The notes: generated from the letters alone by a model not told the origin. DNA of 64,000 nt from Ectocarpus siliculosus (GCA_000310025.1 FN649727.1:6018547-6082546); one strand, 5' to 3'. Positions 35,386 to 47,931 are shown, counted from the stretch's first letter. Translations and numbers: made by a program.

Positions 35386-35964
35386 GAGGGTGGGCCTGCT
35401 ATGGCTGCGGCCCAGGCAGCGAGCTCATGTCCCTCGCGGGCGAGACGCGTACGATCCAAGGACGTCAAGGGCTTCAGCGCGGCGGAACTGCGAGCCATCC
35501 TCGGCCAAGCTGCCACCACCGCCGACCCCTCGCTCCCCTCGTACCCGGTAGTTCGGGGCGGCTACGGCGCCGAAGCAGCGGCTGCAGCAGCAACAGATCC
35601 GAAAATCTCGAAGAAAAAGTCCTCCAACAAGAAAAGCAAGGGATCCAAGTCGACGACGCTCGACGCGCCGCCGCGCCGGCCGCGCACGCGATCGATGGAC
35701 GAAACCGCCCCCCTCGCTGAACCCGCAGCCATCGTCGGCGGAAAGAGGCCGAGAGACCAACCCGTCGATCACGCAGGGGAAGGCGAAGAGGCGGAGGGAG
35801 AAGCGGCGGCAAGTAGTACCACCGCCAGCGCACCGCGCAAGTCCAAGAAGAAAAAGGGCGGAGCGAGCGAGGGGGAGGGGGAGGGATGCGAGACAGCGCC
35901 GGTCGCCGGGAGCAGCAAGGATAAGAAACGAGCGAAGAAGAGCAAGAAACACAAAGGCCGATGA
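34951..35964 (+). CDS. PinX1/GNO1-like G-patch nucleolar protein
   Basis: Single-exon gene of 337 aa. Residues about 13-90 match PinX1/Gno1: QNQAWKNDKSKFG, the G-patch MMQKMGWTEGKGLGKNEDG, HVKVSKKSNNLGLGA, then W...FNGVLETLG. In yeast and animals these proteins activate the Prp43 helicase in ribosome biogenesis and, in some lineages, restrain telomerase. The rest is low-complexity: Lys blocks (KKKLKKAEKKKKKK), a poly-Ser run from an AGC repeat at about 35352-35384, and a basic C-terminus fit for nucleolar retention. A segment KGFSAAELRAILGQ is a plausible short motif of unknown role. The family call rests on the N-terminal 90 residues; the tail is not informative. Confidence 0.88.
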
Positions 35965-37002
35965 CGAGGGGCGGGGGGGCGGGAAGGTTGAAATTTTACG
36001 CTGATTGGACGGCATTGTTCGGGCAGGGGGGGGTTGGGCCAAGAAGGAGTGCACGAGTTTCCGTGGCGGTGGCAGTGGCGGCGGGCAACAAAGGTTTGAG
36101 AATCCAAGGCGGTGGGGAGATGCCACTCTCTTGCAACGTGATGTCTCTCGGGCTGGATTTACCTTGATCAGTAATTTAGAAATGGGGGCCTTTTTTGTTG
36201 CGGAGGTTGCGAAATTAGTCGATGCAAAATCGCCTCGTCCAACCGCTCTCGCTGTGCGCATGCACGGAAAGTGCACTGGGTGGGACACCACACAGCTCCA
36301 ACGGCTTGGGCACACGGGTAGCTTTCGCAGTACGCTCACCCGCCCCCCGCCCCCCTCCACTCTGGCTGCATCCTTGATGGCGGCACTTGCGATTGTTTTG
36401 TGATGATATGTACGAGCTGTGGCAACCACCACGGCGTTGTTCCCCTTTGCTTTGCCATCGCCATATACTACGATGTGCAAACTGGGTTTGTGGGTGCCCC
36501 AACTTTTGTAGCTTTCGGGACGTCCATTAGCAGCGACCCTGCAGGAGCTCTTACGTTTCTGCGATAGTTGGAATTCCGGACTAATCGGAGCTCCGCTTTT
36601 TCTAGACGCCGCCCTAGCATTTTTCGCATGGGCTTGCGTCATTAAGCGTTGGAGTTGGCTGGTCGGGCCGAACGATTGAAGGGCTTTGTTTCAAGCGCTT
36701 GCTTAGATGTTATGACAAACGTTCTCGCACGCTTTTTGGAGAGATCTTGGAGAGATCTTGGAGAGATCTTGTTGACGTTGAAATAGTGACTTGACGCGTC
36801 GATTGTCCGCCTCTATTATTTTCTGCATGGTATTCTATCAACTCGCTGAAAGCCTGTGGGAGGTTGTCTTATTGCGCCTCCGTGGGTTAACACGAGCCCC
36901 GGCGGCGGTGGATTTTTTAGGTCAGGAATCTTGTGGTGTCCATAATTTTTTGTCTTGGTTGGCACCGTCCGCAAATATTTGTTGTGGCGACGGCGAACAC
37001 TC
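35965..37002. other. no gene recognised; 3' flank of PinX1-like gene
   Basis: Probably the 3' UTR of the PinX1-like gene followed by intergenic DNA. Antisense open frames that continue from inside the PinX1 exon are composition shadows. Confidence 0.5.
36736..36768. repeat. three 11-bp tandem copies
   Basis: The unit ttggagagatc occurs three times in exact tandem, followed by ttg. It is a small minisatellite near the TIR element. Confidence 0.95.
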
Positions 37003-38246
37003 AGGCCGAGTCTTACGTCGTGATTATTTCGGAGATTTTTTTTCTCTCGGTGGGGGGGGGGGTGGTCTGCAAGGGAAAAATTATGTGGATCCAAACGACC
37101 TTCTTACGGTTCCTCGAGATAGATTTTTTTCTCAGGGAAAAAAAAGGGCCGATTCAAGTCTTTGTGGGTCACAACATGCTTCAGTTCACGGTTTCGGCTC
37201 GTGTGCGACCAACAAGACACCGAGTGCCCTGTTTTTGGGTCGCCTCCAGAGAGCATGTATATCATCGCACGCCAGTGACTGCAGTTTGTGGATGTCGTCG
37301 GCCAAAGGCCTCTCTCTGGCATGCGTTGTGGACTGATCACGCTCGGAGCAACCAGAAAAAAAAAAGGCAACGTTCAAAAAAGTCAACATCGCAACACACT
37401 TCGGTTCACGTTTACAGGCAGTGTGCAATCAAAACTGGACAATACGCTCTGCTTCTGGGACGCGAGCAGAGCGATTGTGTATGATCACACTACATTGGCA
37501 GTAGTTTGTGGATGTCATCGGCCGAAAGCCTCTCTCTGGCATGTGTTGTGGACTGGTAGCGGGTGACACACGGAGCAAACACGCGGCGGAACAAGAAAAA
37601 AGTAAAAAAAGTTAACACCGCAACTCACTTCGGTTCACGTTTACAGGCCGTGTGCAATCAAAACTGGACAATATGATCTGTTTCTGGGACGCGAGCAGAG
37701 GGTATGCATATGATCACACGCCACTGGCTGCAGTTTGTGGATGTCGACGGCGTAAAGCCTCTCTCTGGCGTGTATTTTGACTGGTCACACACGCAGCAGG
37801 CACAAAAACGGCTCTTTTCGGCCCAACGGCAAGAACGTCAGCAGAGCAATGTGGCAGGGTTGACGTTATCGGCTCGTGTGCGGTCAACACGACGCAGAAC
37901 GCCCTGAAATTTTGATATCTGCAGAGGGTTTGTGCATGGCCTAATGATACTGGCCTCTGTTTGGCCGGCAGACGGTGTAGTTCCTCGTTCTGGCACGATC
38001 GGGGTGTGACCAGGGGGTACCCCCCCCCAATTCCAAACTGGAAATTATCAGCCGATCCAGTTTGGAAAATGGGCCTATTTTCCAACGCGGCAGCTGGGAT
38101 CCTAGGAAATGTTCGGCGATTTGGAATTTGGGCGTTTGGAATTGGCCAAATTCCTCCGCGTAAGACGCTCAAATAATTATTTGGGCTGAGAAAGGACCCC
38201 CCGCCCAATAAAAATCCCGAAATAATCACGACGTAAGACTCGGCCT
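37003..38246. mobile_element. TIR-bounded non-autonomous DNA transposon candidate
   Basis: The first 30 bases (37003-37032, starting aggccgagtc) and the last 30 (38217-38246) are exact inverted repeats. Outside them, CACT precedes the left end (with one extra C) and CACT follows the right end, a possible 4-bp target duplication. The 1.24-kb interior has no transposase. It holds three and a partial fourth tandem units of about 220 bp, then an AT-richer part with nested hairpins (about 38030-38160). The layout fits a MITE-like element. The superfamily is unassigned. Confidence 0.75.
37181..37900. repeat. tandem repeat, unit about 220-230 bp, 3+ copies
   Basis: Units start near 37181, 37401 and 37630, each with a ttcacg start, a gggacgcgagcag or related block, cagtttgtggatgtc and cctctctctggc. 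A partial fourth begins near 37853. Copies are diverged. All lie inside the TIR-bounded element. Confidence 0.85.
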
Positions 38247-39323
38247 CACTAATTTTTACTTTTCATGCTAACACCATCGACGGGCCATCCAGCGGCGTCG
38301 CGCATGAGGCCAACGTTAACGTTGCAAGAGTAGTTGCGATACAGGGGCTGTTTCATCCTTGCTATCCTCCACCTGTGTGTGGTGTGTGCCAGATGCTAGA
38401 CATTGTGTTTGTGTTTATTGTTGAGCCGCGCACATGTTTATACCGCCGCCCAGAAGCAAGCACATCGGGCGTTTTACCATGGTCCACGCATGTACAACTG
38501 AAATCGTTCAGCTTCCCCCGATGGGTCAACCGAGGGCCATCCCTTGATAAGCATTACTTGCAATTCTGCAGCCCGCTTCTACTCTTCGACTGGCAAATCT
38601 TTCGGGGGCAACTCAATTTTTTCGTCGTTCTTGAGCGGTCCCCGGAAAACAATCGTTCCTCCAGCAACGTATCGTCGAGCTGCTTTCCACTGTTGCGTCG
38701 CTTTGGCCATGTGGCACAAGAGGGAGTTCCGCATGTTCATCTCGTCGGCATTTACATGCGCCATCCCTCTGCGGTCCTGACCGGGTACACATGCTCCACA
38801 ACTTCGCCACCATGCTTTTAACTTGTTGTCTTCGTAGTTTGTCGCCATTTTCCTTTTTTCCTTTTTACACACCAAAGGCCTACGGGACGCCGAACGCCAG
38901 AGGAGAGGAATCAAACTCAACGCGCACGAGTGACCAACGGCAAAAATTGTCTCTCACGCTCAAACTGAAGGGAACAAGCTGCCCATGAACAGCTGCAACA
39001 ACATAACGGACACCCTCCCAAAAAAGATAACCCTGAGTGTACCGATCTCTTGAGTGACCTCGGCTGGTGCACACAACGTATGCCGAAAGGTGTAGGCAGT
39101 AGACAGGCTCCCTGAGTCGATGAGACGAAAAAGAATATACAAAAGTCATTTGCCCGAACAAACCCTCGGTGGTTCCTCGCTGTTCTACTCTGTACAAATG
39201 GCGCCCTTGGGAACCCTGGGAAGTACTATCAATTCACTACGTATCGACATCGCGCCATAAATATTTACCATCGGGGGACAGGGAACCAACCTACAACACT
39301 GCACGTGCATGTACATGGGATCG
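38247..39323. other. no gene recognised; 3' flank of DUF1826 gene
   Basis: Lies between the TIR element and the stop codon of the DUF1826 gene and probably includes that gene's 3' UTR. A minus-strand frame with an ATG near 38848 codes for about 90 residues starting MATNYEDNK, but no family is recognised and splice context is lacking. Confidence 0.45.
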
Positions 39324-41714
39324 TCAAGCGAGAGACACGGGAGCCTTGGTGGTTACTAATTCGCCGGCATCCATCGTCAGCAGCAGTCTCCTCTGGCCTT
39401 CGACGGTATCCGGAGATCGGTGGGCGACGGCGAACGCCCCGCTGCCGCCGCCTTTTGCCAAACCGTCTTGCGGCTTCCCCCTGAAAATAAGGACATCCCC
39501 CGGCCTTGCGCGTCGAGCCTCCCGCCCCCCGCTGATTTTCTGGCGATTGAACGGGATTGCATGGTGTAGCAAGCGGGGAAGCGGGGGTCAGTCAATGGAC
39601 GGCCGCCTACTCCTACTGCTGTACTTGTACTAGTCGCACGATGAGGTCGGCTATGTCTGGCTCGTGTCCGGAAAACACGGTTACCTGCGGAGCTGTCAAG
39701 TTCTCTAGCTGCAAAGCAAAGCAAATGAAGGACGCCTACCAACACCCTTCCTGCGGTGATTATTGGCTAACAGCTACAGGAGGCTAGAAAAATTCGGCCT
39801 TTTTGCGAACTTGAGAACTTGATGGAGACTGATCTTTGGTGACTGGAACAACCTGTCCACTTCGGCAAACCGTGATTAGACTGCACTTCGGTTGTAACGG
39901 CATGGGATCCATACTTGCAGAGGCAGGAATGAGACACTATTTCTTGTCCGTGTGCATGCGTGCGTGCGTCCGTATCTCACCAAGTTGCACGCCGGGGGCA
40001 TACTCTTGTTGTTCTCCATCTCCCATTTGTCGTAGACGTCCAGCCATTCGGTGCTTGGCCCTACGTACGTGCAGATCAGTCGTATCGGCACCTGTTGTAT
40101 TTTCGGGGCAGGTAGAAAGTAGAAGACACGCAATGTGCGTCGCATTGCGCTACATACGTCAGGCAAGATGTATCGAAGGTCAACCGCCGCCGCCGACAAC
40201 AGAACAACCGATCGAGTACATGTGTACCATTACTTTGCGGTAACAGGCAATGGATAACGCGGCAGAGAGAACAGCCATTCACTACGAAAGATAATTTTGT
40301 TGCGGAAGCGTTTCACCATTTGCTACCACTCAAACGGCATCAATATGGACGGAGGGATTCGCAAAGAAGTAGACGAGTTCCCCGCAGACGCCCGAGCCCT
40401 AGATGTTGGTCGCCTATGCTACTCGTCGCTCTTTATTGGGATAGATACGGACAGCTACACCTCTTTCAGCATCGAGATCTCGCCCCCCGGAGCGCTTCCA
40501 ACAGACTTGTGGTAAATATCTTAAAACCTAGCGGAAGCCAGCTAAACTCGGGTCACAATCCTTCGCTAATGGACCTCCAGCGGCATTTTAGGGCTGCTGG
40601 CGACCGTCTTCAAAATTGCATGTCCTTGTCTTACAGTCATATCTTGAGAGCAACCATCGCTCCTGCTGCATTCGCCTAAATGGGGTGGTTCAATTTCGAG
40701 ACCTAAAGATGTTTGCGGGGACGTGTGGAGATTAGTGACTGCTAAGTTCCCGCCCAGTAGATGCTACACCGTGGGTGCTCAAACCGAACTTTCGCAGTAT
40801 TCGGTTGTCAACGCTCAAGACCGCATTTGAGGTGGTGCGTAAATAAATGAATAGCGGATCTAGATGTCCTAATGAAACACCAAGCACACCGACTTGCCCT
40901 CCGCCTAATGCCCCCGTGATGGTTTCCCTATATGCACAGCAGTAGGGAGCCCACACCTTTGGTTTTCATGGCGATTTTTTCAGGGATTGGAACAGTTTCG
41001 TATTCCATCAAAGCCAATACAACATCATGGATTCCGGGGGTGAACCGGGCCCTATTTTTTCACCTTGTCAAGATGGAACCGTGGGCACTTTCCCCGCGTC
41101 AACAACTCTAGCTTCACCGTCACGTCGACGGTTCTTTTGTCCTTCCTCGCCAACGGTTCCGTGGCAATGCCGAGCAGAGAAGTTTCGCCAGGTTCGTCAG
41201 ATAGAACGGAAATCTCTCGGGCGAAGATCCTCGCCACGCGTTTGATGTCCGCCTTTAGCCAGCGCGCGGCTGCCTGAGCCTTGACGTCGAGCTGCTGCTG
41301 TAGGTTCGGCAGTTTCGGGTGGAGGGGACTCGCGTCATCTTGGAGTATTTCGCCCTGTATTCTTCTTCTTGCCAAGTTTTCTGATCGCGGTTCCTCGCCC
41401 GCGTTGTCTCTTCCACCGGCGTTTGAAGAAGAACTGCTGTTGCCGATGCTTGCTACTAAATTGTCTAGCCAACCATCTCCTTCGTTGTCGGCGTCGTCAG
41501 AGTCACCCCGCCTGCTGCCAGGACGTAGCACCTCGACCTTGAAAGGGGTGGCGTTGTCCGCGAGCTCCTCCAGCCCCCTGAGAATCTGATCCGGTATTTG
41601 TCTTTCCAGGCACAGCAATCCTGCTGCCAAGCGTCCCGCTCCCGCTCCTTCTGCTGCCACGCCGCTACGCGGGTGCTCGGCAAACTGCGTGTTCTCAAAG
41701 CTCTCGAGCGGCAT
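39324..41714 (-). CDS. DUF1826 family protein
   Basis: Function unknown. The family, common in proteobacteria and algae, has a conserved histidine-rich pattern suggestive of metal binding (inference). Four exons join in phase: 41714-41064, 40091-39981, 39708-39685 (a 24-base microexon, LENLTAPQ) and 39539-39324, giving 333 aa. Diagnostic motifs in order are CPRFHLDKVPIRLICTYVG and PSTEWL (the H.D..RL..TY.GPGTEW block), then GDVLIFRGKP, VAHRSPD and RRLLLTMD at the end. The first junction, FHLDK to VPIRL, restores the block exactly. The ATG at 41714 is a conservative choice; the frame is open to 41807 and a further 5' exon (perhaps near 41.8-42.06 kb) is possible. The N-terminal half carries a Ser/Asp-rich insert. 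Confidence 0.75.
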
Positions 41715-44700
41715 GTGCAGCGTCCGGGTCGTGACTTGGACTGCTTTCTGCTGATGGCTCGGTTGGCGATGTTCGCGGTCGACCCCCTTCAACCACGAGG
41801 ATATCAAAGACCGGTGGCGTGACGGCGATCGCAGCTTCGCCCGTGTAGAAAGATCGACAGGTGTCGCTCTCGGCGAAGAGGGTAGCAGCGGCGGTGGGGG
41901 CGCTAGAAAACCAACTGCTGGTTGTACTCGTGGTGAAAACTGAAGTGGGGAACCGGCAGGCGAGGTGGGAGGAAAGAACGGTGCAGATAGATAGCGTGGT
42001 AGAGACGGGGGGGGAGACGACGAACAAAGGCTTGGTACTCAATACTGCTGTACTCAAACCTCATTACAGTAGGTGGTCCGATATACCGGCAACCTGAATA
42101 GCAGCATGTGCTCGGATTGCCCCTACATGCCGAGCTATATCGGGCCACCTGCCGTATAGTCTGAAGCGCACGACGCCTACCAGGCAAGATGCCTATAGTA
42201 TACGACACAAGATCCGATTTCCAAGATCGATTTATAAACAGCAGAAAGAGTAGGGGTGCCGAAAACAGCGGCGTTGAAGCCTTCTGGTCGACATCTCTCC
42301 GAAAACGCATCGTCTCGTTTAGTCTATGCATCCTCTTGATCGTGGAGTAATCGAGTGAAAATGGGGGGGGTGTCGTAGACTATACGGTACTGGAGTACAA
42401 AATCGGAGATTTTCTGGCTATCATGTCTTGGCAACGACAACCTTGTGCAGTACGCATCAACTACCACAGTCAATATTGAAGAGCAGCAAGAGGTGAGATC
42501 AGGGTGGATGTGATACCTGTGGGTGGCCTGACGCACCACCCACCGTGTTATCTGTGTACACCAGTACACGTATATGTATGCACATGTACAACAGACTAGA
42601 TCGTCTGTCTCTCTCGCAAGAGGTGCGTACACCAGATGTGGCGACTTCACCTACGCCATACCTTCCATACCTGACAGGATAACTCCATCGCCGTATTCAC
42701 CGGTAGCTCATGCATTGCTAGACGCTACTCGGCAAACACCCTCTAGAACAAAGCCAGCAGCGTCCTGCAACATCGCAACTGAAACATAGGCGGTGGAATT
42801 CCACAACTCCAGCACGGTTCTCTCCGCGTTTCGGTGTGTGAAAAAGGTTCGGCAATCACGCCGCACCTGAGAACGCACCGCTGCACCGCTGCTCCGTCTA
42901 GCCGTCGAGGTGCAGGTGCAAAGAGGCGGGTATATACTTACTGCGGTTCAACCTCCTCCAGATCAGACCGTACCTTACCCAAGAATCATCAAAGGTGAAC
43001 ACAATTGCTACACCAAAGTGTACCTACGGAAAGCAGTGGTTGTGCACCCTGCGGATAATTGGATTGCCATCATGATCGACGACGCTTTGGACTCGTGTAA
43101 ACAACAATATACAGTAGTCCGTGCTGCGCAACTACCGCTGCCTCTTCTTCTTTTGTACCACAACACGAGGTATTTCCTGTGGTCTGATCCAGGCTAAAAA
43201 GAAGTATACGCTGTCGGTGAACCTACGCACAGAACACAACACCAGAGGGTTGCGCATGCCTGTGTCCAGGATCTTCTCGACACCATACTACGTACTGTGT
43301 GTACTGACCTGTGAAGTGGCGGCGTAGGACTGAGGACTAACTGAAACGGATGTTCACACTGCCCTAACACGGACGATACTGTCGTCTCTACTAATCACAC
43401 ATGTACAACCGCATGTCCTGTTTCGAGTCACTCCCCCCTCATGTGGTGTATTGTCAGATGAAATACTGTAGACATAATCATACAGTCTATCTTGAGCACG
43501 TACCGAACATTTATTTTTCTTTGCCCGATCGTGTGCAGGTAAGGACCCCACGGCCCCAACGTCTGTCAAGGATATTTATTCTTCCTTTAACGCTCCGAAG
43601 GACCGAATACAGGCGTTTCGCTTTTTTCAAAGTTCTTCAGACGTTCTTGTCACTGTCATTCATTTAACGGCAAGCATCTCGCTTCTCACTCCATTTCAGA
43701 ACACAACCGGCGTGTCGAATCGTCCTCGTCGTGCCACGTAGACTTTGAACTGGAACATAGATATTGCCACAGTCAACGCCACGACAATATTGCACGGTAT
43801 ATCATACAAGAGCAGTAGAACCCGATTGATTGTCATCCTTGGGAACACATTGCCAAGTCAGCCTCTGCGCTGAGGTGGGTTCTCTTTATGATACGTTCAG
43901 GTCATCTCTCTGGCCGCATATATATGTACTCTACTCCATTGGTACACAGCAGCACCGATTCAAGGAGGTATGGGACAGCATGCGGGATCTACCATGGAAT
44001 TCGACCCGTTTCTCGGCAAGGAGAGCCTTTCAGCGCTTGGGAGAATGGGCTTCGGCAAGAGGGAGGCTCGACTAGGCCCACATCGCTATCATGGTGTCGC
44101 CGCGCGAACAAGACTTTCCGTCGCGGGCAAGGTTAGTCGCCCACACACATCCAGCGTAGAACCAACAGACGATACACGCGGAACACGAGAAAGATTCTAA
44201 ACCACCGATGTGCGTGCTCGTTCCGAAGCTTAGGCCGTCAGTGAGGCTATGTGTCGACGTGTCAAACGTGTCGGGAGAAGCAGTAATATACTCCTGAGAA
44301 GAGCAAATGTAAGCGTGGTGACGACATTCGCCTGATCGCCCTCTTCCTCTCATGTCTCTCCGTCATCGATTCCAGAGCTCGATGGTCACTACCTCGCACC
44401 ATCGTCACCAACACCACAAGGAACGAGTCACCATCAATCAGGTAAACTATGGCGAGACGCAGCTACTACCACTCAAATGAAGTCCGGGTGCCTGACATAA
44501 TTCAACGTAACGCACGAACGATGCTACGTTCAATCACGGACGTTCGCCGAGATTGAAAGAAAGTACACGATTCACGTACACGGCGTCGTGCAGTATTTCC
44601 GAAATGGTGTGGCCACCTCGACGGGGCCGCTCTTCAAACGCACTCTTTCCAACGAATTCCCAAGGACAACCCGACGGCACTAAAAACTGGTTCAAATCAC

Positions 44701-44926
44701 TAGTGCCGTCGCTATGTTGGTACGCACTGACTATTGAACGACCCGGATAGTGTCGTACCTCAAGACACACTTTACGTTGCACAAGCAACATCCTACTTCG
44801 TTAGAACGGACAAACCAGGGAGTTTCCGTGTTTGACAGGATGAAGAACACATACCCCAGGTAACAATGCTTTGACTGCACTTTATCTAGTGAAACATGGT
44901 GCACCAAGCCGAAACGACTCTTTGGT
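41715..44926. other. no gene recognised
   Basis: About 3.2 kb without a recognised domain. It should hold the DUF1826 promoter and possibly a 5' exon near 41.8-42.06 kb, plus the promoter of the SHIPPO-like gene. Short open frames near 42.9-43.2 and 43.9-44.2 kb lack motifs. Confidence 0.45.
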
Positions 44927-47900
44927 ATGCTCAAACAGGTGAACGATCTGGCAGAGATTGCCCGCGAGATCGACAGTTTCACTACGGCTGGCAAACGCAT
45001 TCCTGTCGCAGTCTGGGAAAAGTACGACCGGATCAACAAACGCCACAAGAAGCACGAAGATATGATGGCCATCGCTGCCGAGGCGCGGAAAAAAATGAAA
45101 CGGAGAACAAGAAAAAGAGAAGAACAAGGACAAGAGGCGGGGCAAGGATGCACAGCTGACAATAAAAAAGATCTCGACGGGCCTGACCAAAAAGAAGGAA
45201 CCGCTTTCAGTACCGACAAGAGCAGCACCGGCACCAGGAGGCACCACCCTGTGTCAAACAACACACCGTCGTCTTCATCGTTCACAGCAGACAGTACGGA
45301 GCTCTCGTTGGAAAGAATGCCAAAACGACACACAGCCCCCAGTCCGTTTCAAGGCGGCGGACGTTGCACCTTCGGCAGTGGCAGAGGCGAAGAAGAAGCA
45401 GATGCCCTAGAAAAGTTGGCGAGGCGTGAGGCACACGCATCGACGGCTAAATCGAGAGCCGGTCCTTCTTCGTCTTCGTGGGGACCCCAAGAGCGAGACA
45501 AACTGAACGAAATTTGTGAGTCCGATTGCAGCAATCAGCGGTTGTCGTTTGCGAATACCAGCAGTTGTGCATACTTGCTGCATCAACATCGCACCTTTGT
45601 GCGGTAATGTGAACACTGATCTTGTGGGCTTATAGATGCATCGTCCCTAAACGTGTGGTACTCAGAACGGGGGGAGACTCTCCTCTTTGCGGAGCGTGGT
45701 TACGCCTGTAGAACTAAGGACAAGCTGAGGGGACTGAGGCAGCCTGAGTGTTTGGCCGTTTCTTGTCCTCGCTCCGGTTTTTGCCCTCTCCCCCAGTGAG
45801 GCAGTTACACAGTGTTTTAACTGTCTCTGGAAGTGAAAGCACCAGAAAATAAATTAAGTCATACGTAGCTGTCATCCGTACGCAAGGAAGTAAGCACAAG
45901 ATGCCGAACACCCTTAGCAGGATGCAGCTCACCCTTCATGCGACTCGCCAAATACCTCACGGCGCTTCGCGCTTGGTGATGTGAGAGCCTGGTCCGGTGA
46001 GAACCCGGCGTGCTCCGTCCCGGCTTTGTAGGGATGCGAGGTCAATGGTCAAACGACTACGGCATGCACGACTATGAGTACACCCCCCCCCCCCCCCCCC
46101 CCTCCAGACTGGGACCTTGGGCGACCTCCCCGCAGAGGCGTGCACGCCGAACGAGAGCATTTCTTCCGCTACACCCAGCGCCACTGCTTATTGTTTCCTC
46201 GTCGGTCTCCCGCTGAAGTAATCGCGAGGCTAAAGCTCATGTTCCGCTACAACACCCTGAAGGTGACACGTGGTTTATATAGTTTACCGCAGACGGGAGA
46301 GATGTGCGCATGACTGGCACGGTGACGAACACAGAGGGATCCTTCCCGTATAGAAGTACTTGCTAGGCAAATAGACTTTGCCTCGAGGTCGATCGAGACC
46401 CTTGTTTCTTCGCTCTCCCAATACTACGCATACCTCGCGTTAAACATACGTTTGGAACCTTTATTTAGCGTTTGGCTGGAGAAGCGCAGTATTCGATTTC
46501 TTGGTTGCATCGCCAGAGCGGTGTCGTCGCGTTTGTTCATGTTGAATTCAATAGTATCGCCGAACGAGCAAGATCTCGACGTCATCGGTCTGCTCGGCTC
46601 AAAGCTTGCTTGTATTGCACATGACGGTGTCGCCAGAGGCGTCATTCATGTGTCCAACGTCTTGGGCAATTTGGTTTGTTCAAACAACTGTACTTAGGTA
46701 GTACAGGCGAATGTCACATAGCTGAAGGACAACTGCTGGCCCACCAGAAACCCCACGTCAAACCCCTCCACCGGGCGTTTCATGCCAAAGGCAACGTGAC
46801 ACGTTCCAACTTCTTCTTCCATCGCTCCCCGTTGCACAGGAGCCAAACGAGCGAGAGCACTGGCTCAAACTCAACGCTAAGCGAGGATTCTTTCCACAGC
46901 CACAGCAGAAGGCGAACGCCGCCGCCAGCAGCACACGTAACGACACAAGCCGCGCCGTTATGCCAACGGCTACTACGGAACCCCGCCAGTCTCTCGACTT
47001 TTCCAGCCTGGCATCGGAGCCCGAACACCCGACAGCGACCAATGGTCTCCAGAAATGGCCTCGTCCGGGCTCGGAAGAAGAGCCGCTCTTTCGCCGTTCC
47101 GGCGGGGGTGGGAGCGCGCCCCTTTGTGGTGGGCGGTTAGTATCTGCCGCAGCCGCAGCCTACGCCGCCGAGGCCAAGAGAACTGCTTCCGTTGCATCCT
47201 CTCCCTCCCGTCGGCTGCGTGCAAGCCTACGGGCAGGCGGTGCGCCGGTATCTCCTTTCTACGACCCGGTTCGTCCGAATTCTCCCGCGTGGGGGTTCGG
47301 GGAAGCGCCGCCGGTCTCTCCGTGCTCCTCTCGCCCGTGCTCGCGCGGCAGCGGCAGAAGTGGTGGTGGTGGCGGCGGCGGGAGCCGAGGGAGTGGTGGT
47401 GGATCTCGCGGCGTTTCGAGAGGGGCGCAGCGGGGTTTGGATGACAACGCCCACGCCGAAGGCGTCGACGACGGCGGCGGACACGAAGAAACGGAGCTGC
47501 TCGACTACACCTCTTTGGGCTTGCAGACCATCTCGAGCAGGGCGACGTCTCCGGCGTTTGGGTTCGCGAGGGACGGCCTCGGGTCCGAGAACTTGTCCAT
47601 GTTCCAGGCGGACAAGAAGCCGGAACCGGGGCCTGGAAGCTTCCGTCCAAATCTCTCGGCCACGAGCACCCACCCGGGGGTGCGTTGTGGGGTCTTGATG
47701 GGAGGGCGCTTAGGGTCGCGAGGGGGCGGCGGCGACGAGGGAGGCGGCAAAGGCGGCCGCGGAGGTACAAGAGGCGGTTCGCCAGGGGGGGTCGGGGAAA
47801 CTTCGACCCGACCGAGTCCAGGACCGGGGCAGTACATGGCGTGGGACGGCATCGGGAGGCAGATCTTGTCAACGAGGCCCTCTTCGCCCGTTGTAACGTT

Positions 47901-47931
47901 TGCCTCAGGAGACTGGGACTTGCGTCAATAA
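44927..47931 (+). CDS. SHIPPO/ODF3-like protein with PG-rich (STPG) repeats, probable axonemal protein
   Basis: Three exons join in phase to 581 aa: 44927-45515, 46138-46262, 46900-47931. Exon 1 codes for a basic, coiled-coil-prone start (EKYDRINKRHKKHEDMM) and a Ser-rich stretch. Exon 2 codes for EREHFFRYTQRH and LKLMFRYNTLK. Exon 3 holds Gly-rich sequence and, near the end, PEPGPGSFRPN and RPSPGPGQYMAWD, with FGFARDGLG and RPSSPVVTF around them. These are the Pro-Gly-Pro-Gly-aromatic repeats of sperm-tail/SHIPPO proteins, which lie inside or along axonemal microtubules; brown algal zoids are flagellate. Exon 3 membership is strong. Exons 1 and 2 are joined because donors, acceptors and phases agree, with less certainty. 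A dispersed repeat sits in intron 1. Confidence 0.6.
45798..46083 (-). repeat. dispersed repeat, copy 2, inverted
   Basis: Reverse-complement match to 29485-29770, same 286-bp length, few differences. It is followed by a poly-C run to about 46102, matching the poly-G beside copy 1. It lies in intron 1 of the SHIPPO-like gene, ending just upstream of the acceptor used at 46137. Confidence 0.9.

Noticed and set aside
35425-36642. Open minus-strand frame of 405 codons
   Set aside because: It is antisense to the PinX1-like exon and owes its length to the GC-rich coding strand opposite; no family motif.
37181-37900. Regular repeats considered as a CRISPR-like array
   Set aside because: Units are about 220 bp, diverged along their whole length and inside a TIR element in a eukaryotic genome; no spacer-repeat structure.
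38579-38850. Minus-strand frame starting MATNYEDNK
   Set aside because: About 90 codons without a known domain, probably within the DUF1826 3' flank; not strong enough to call a gene.
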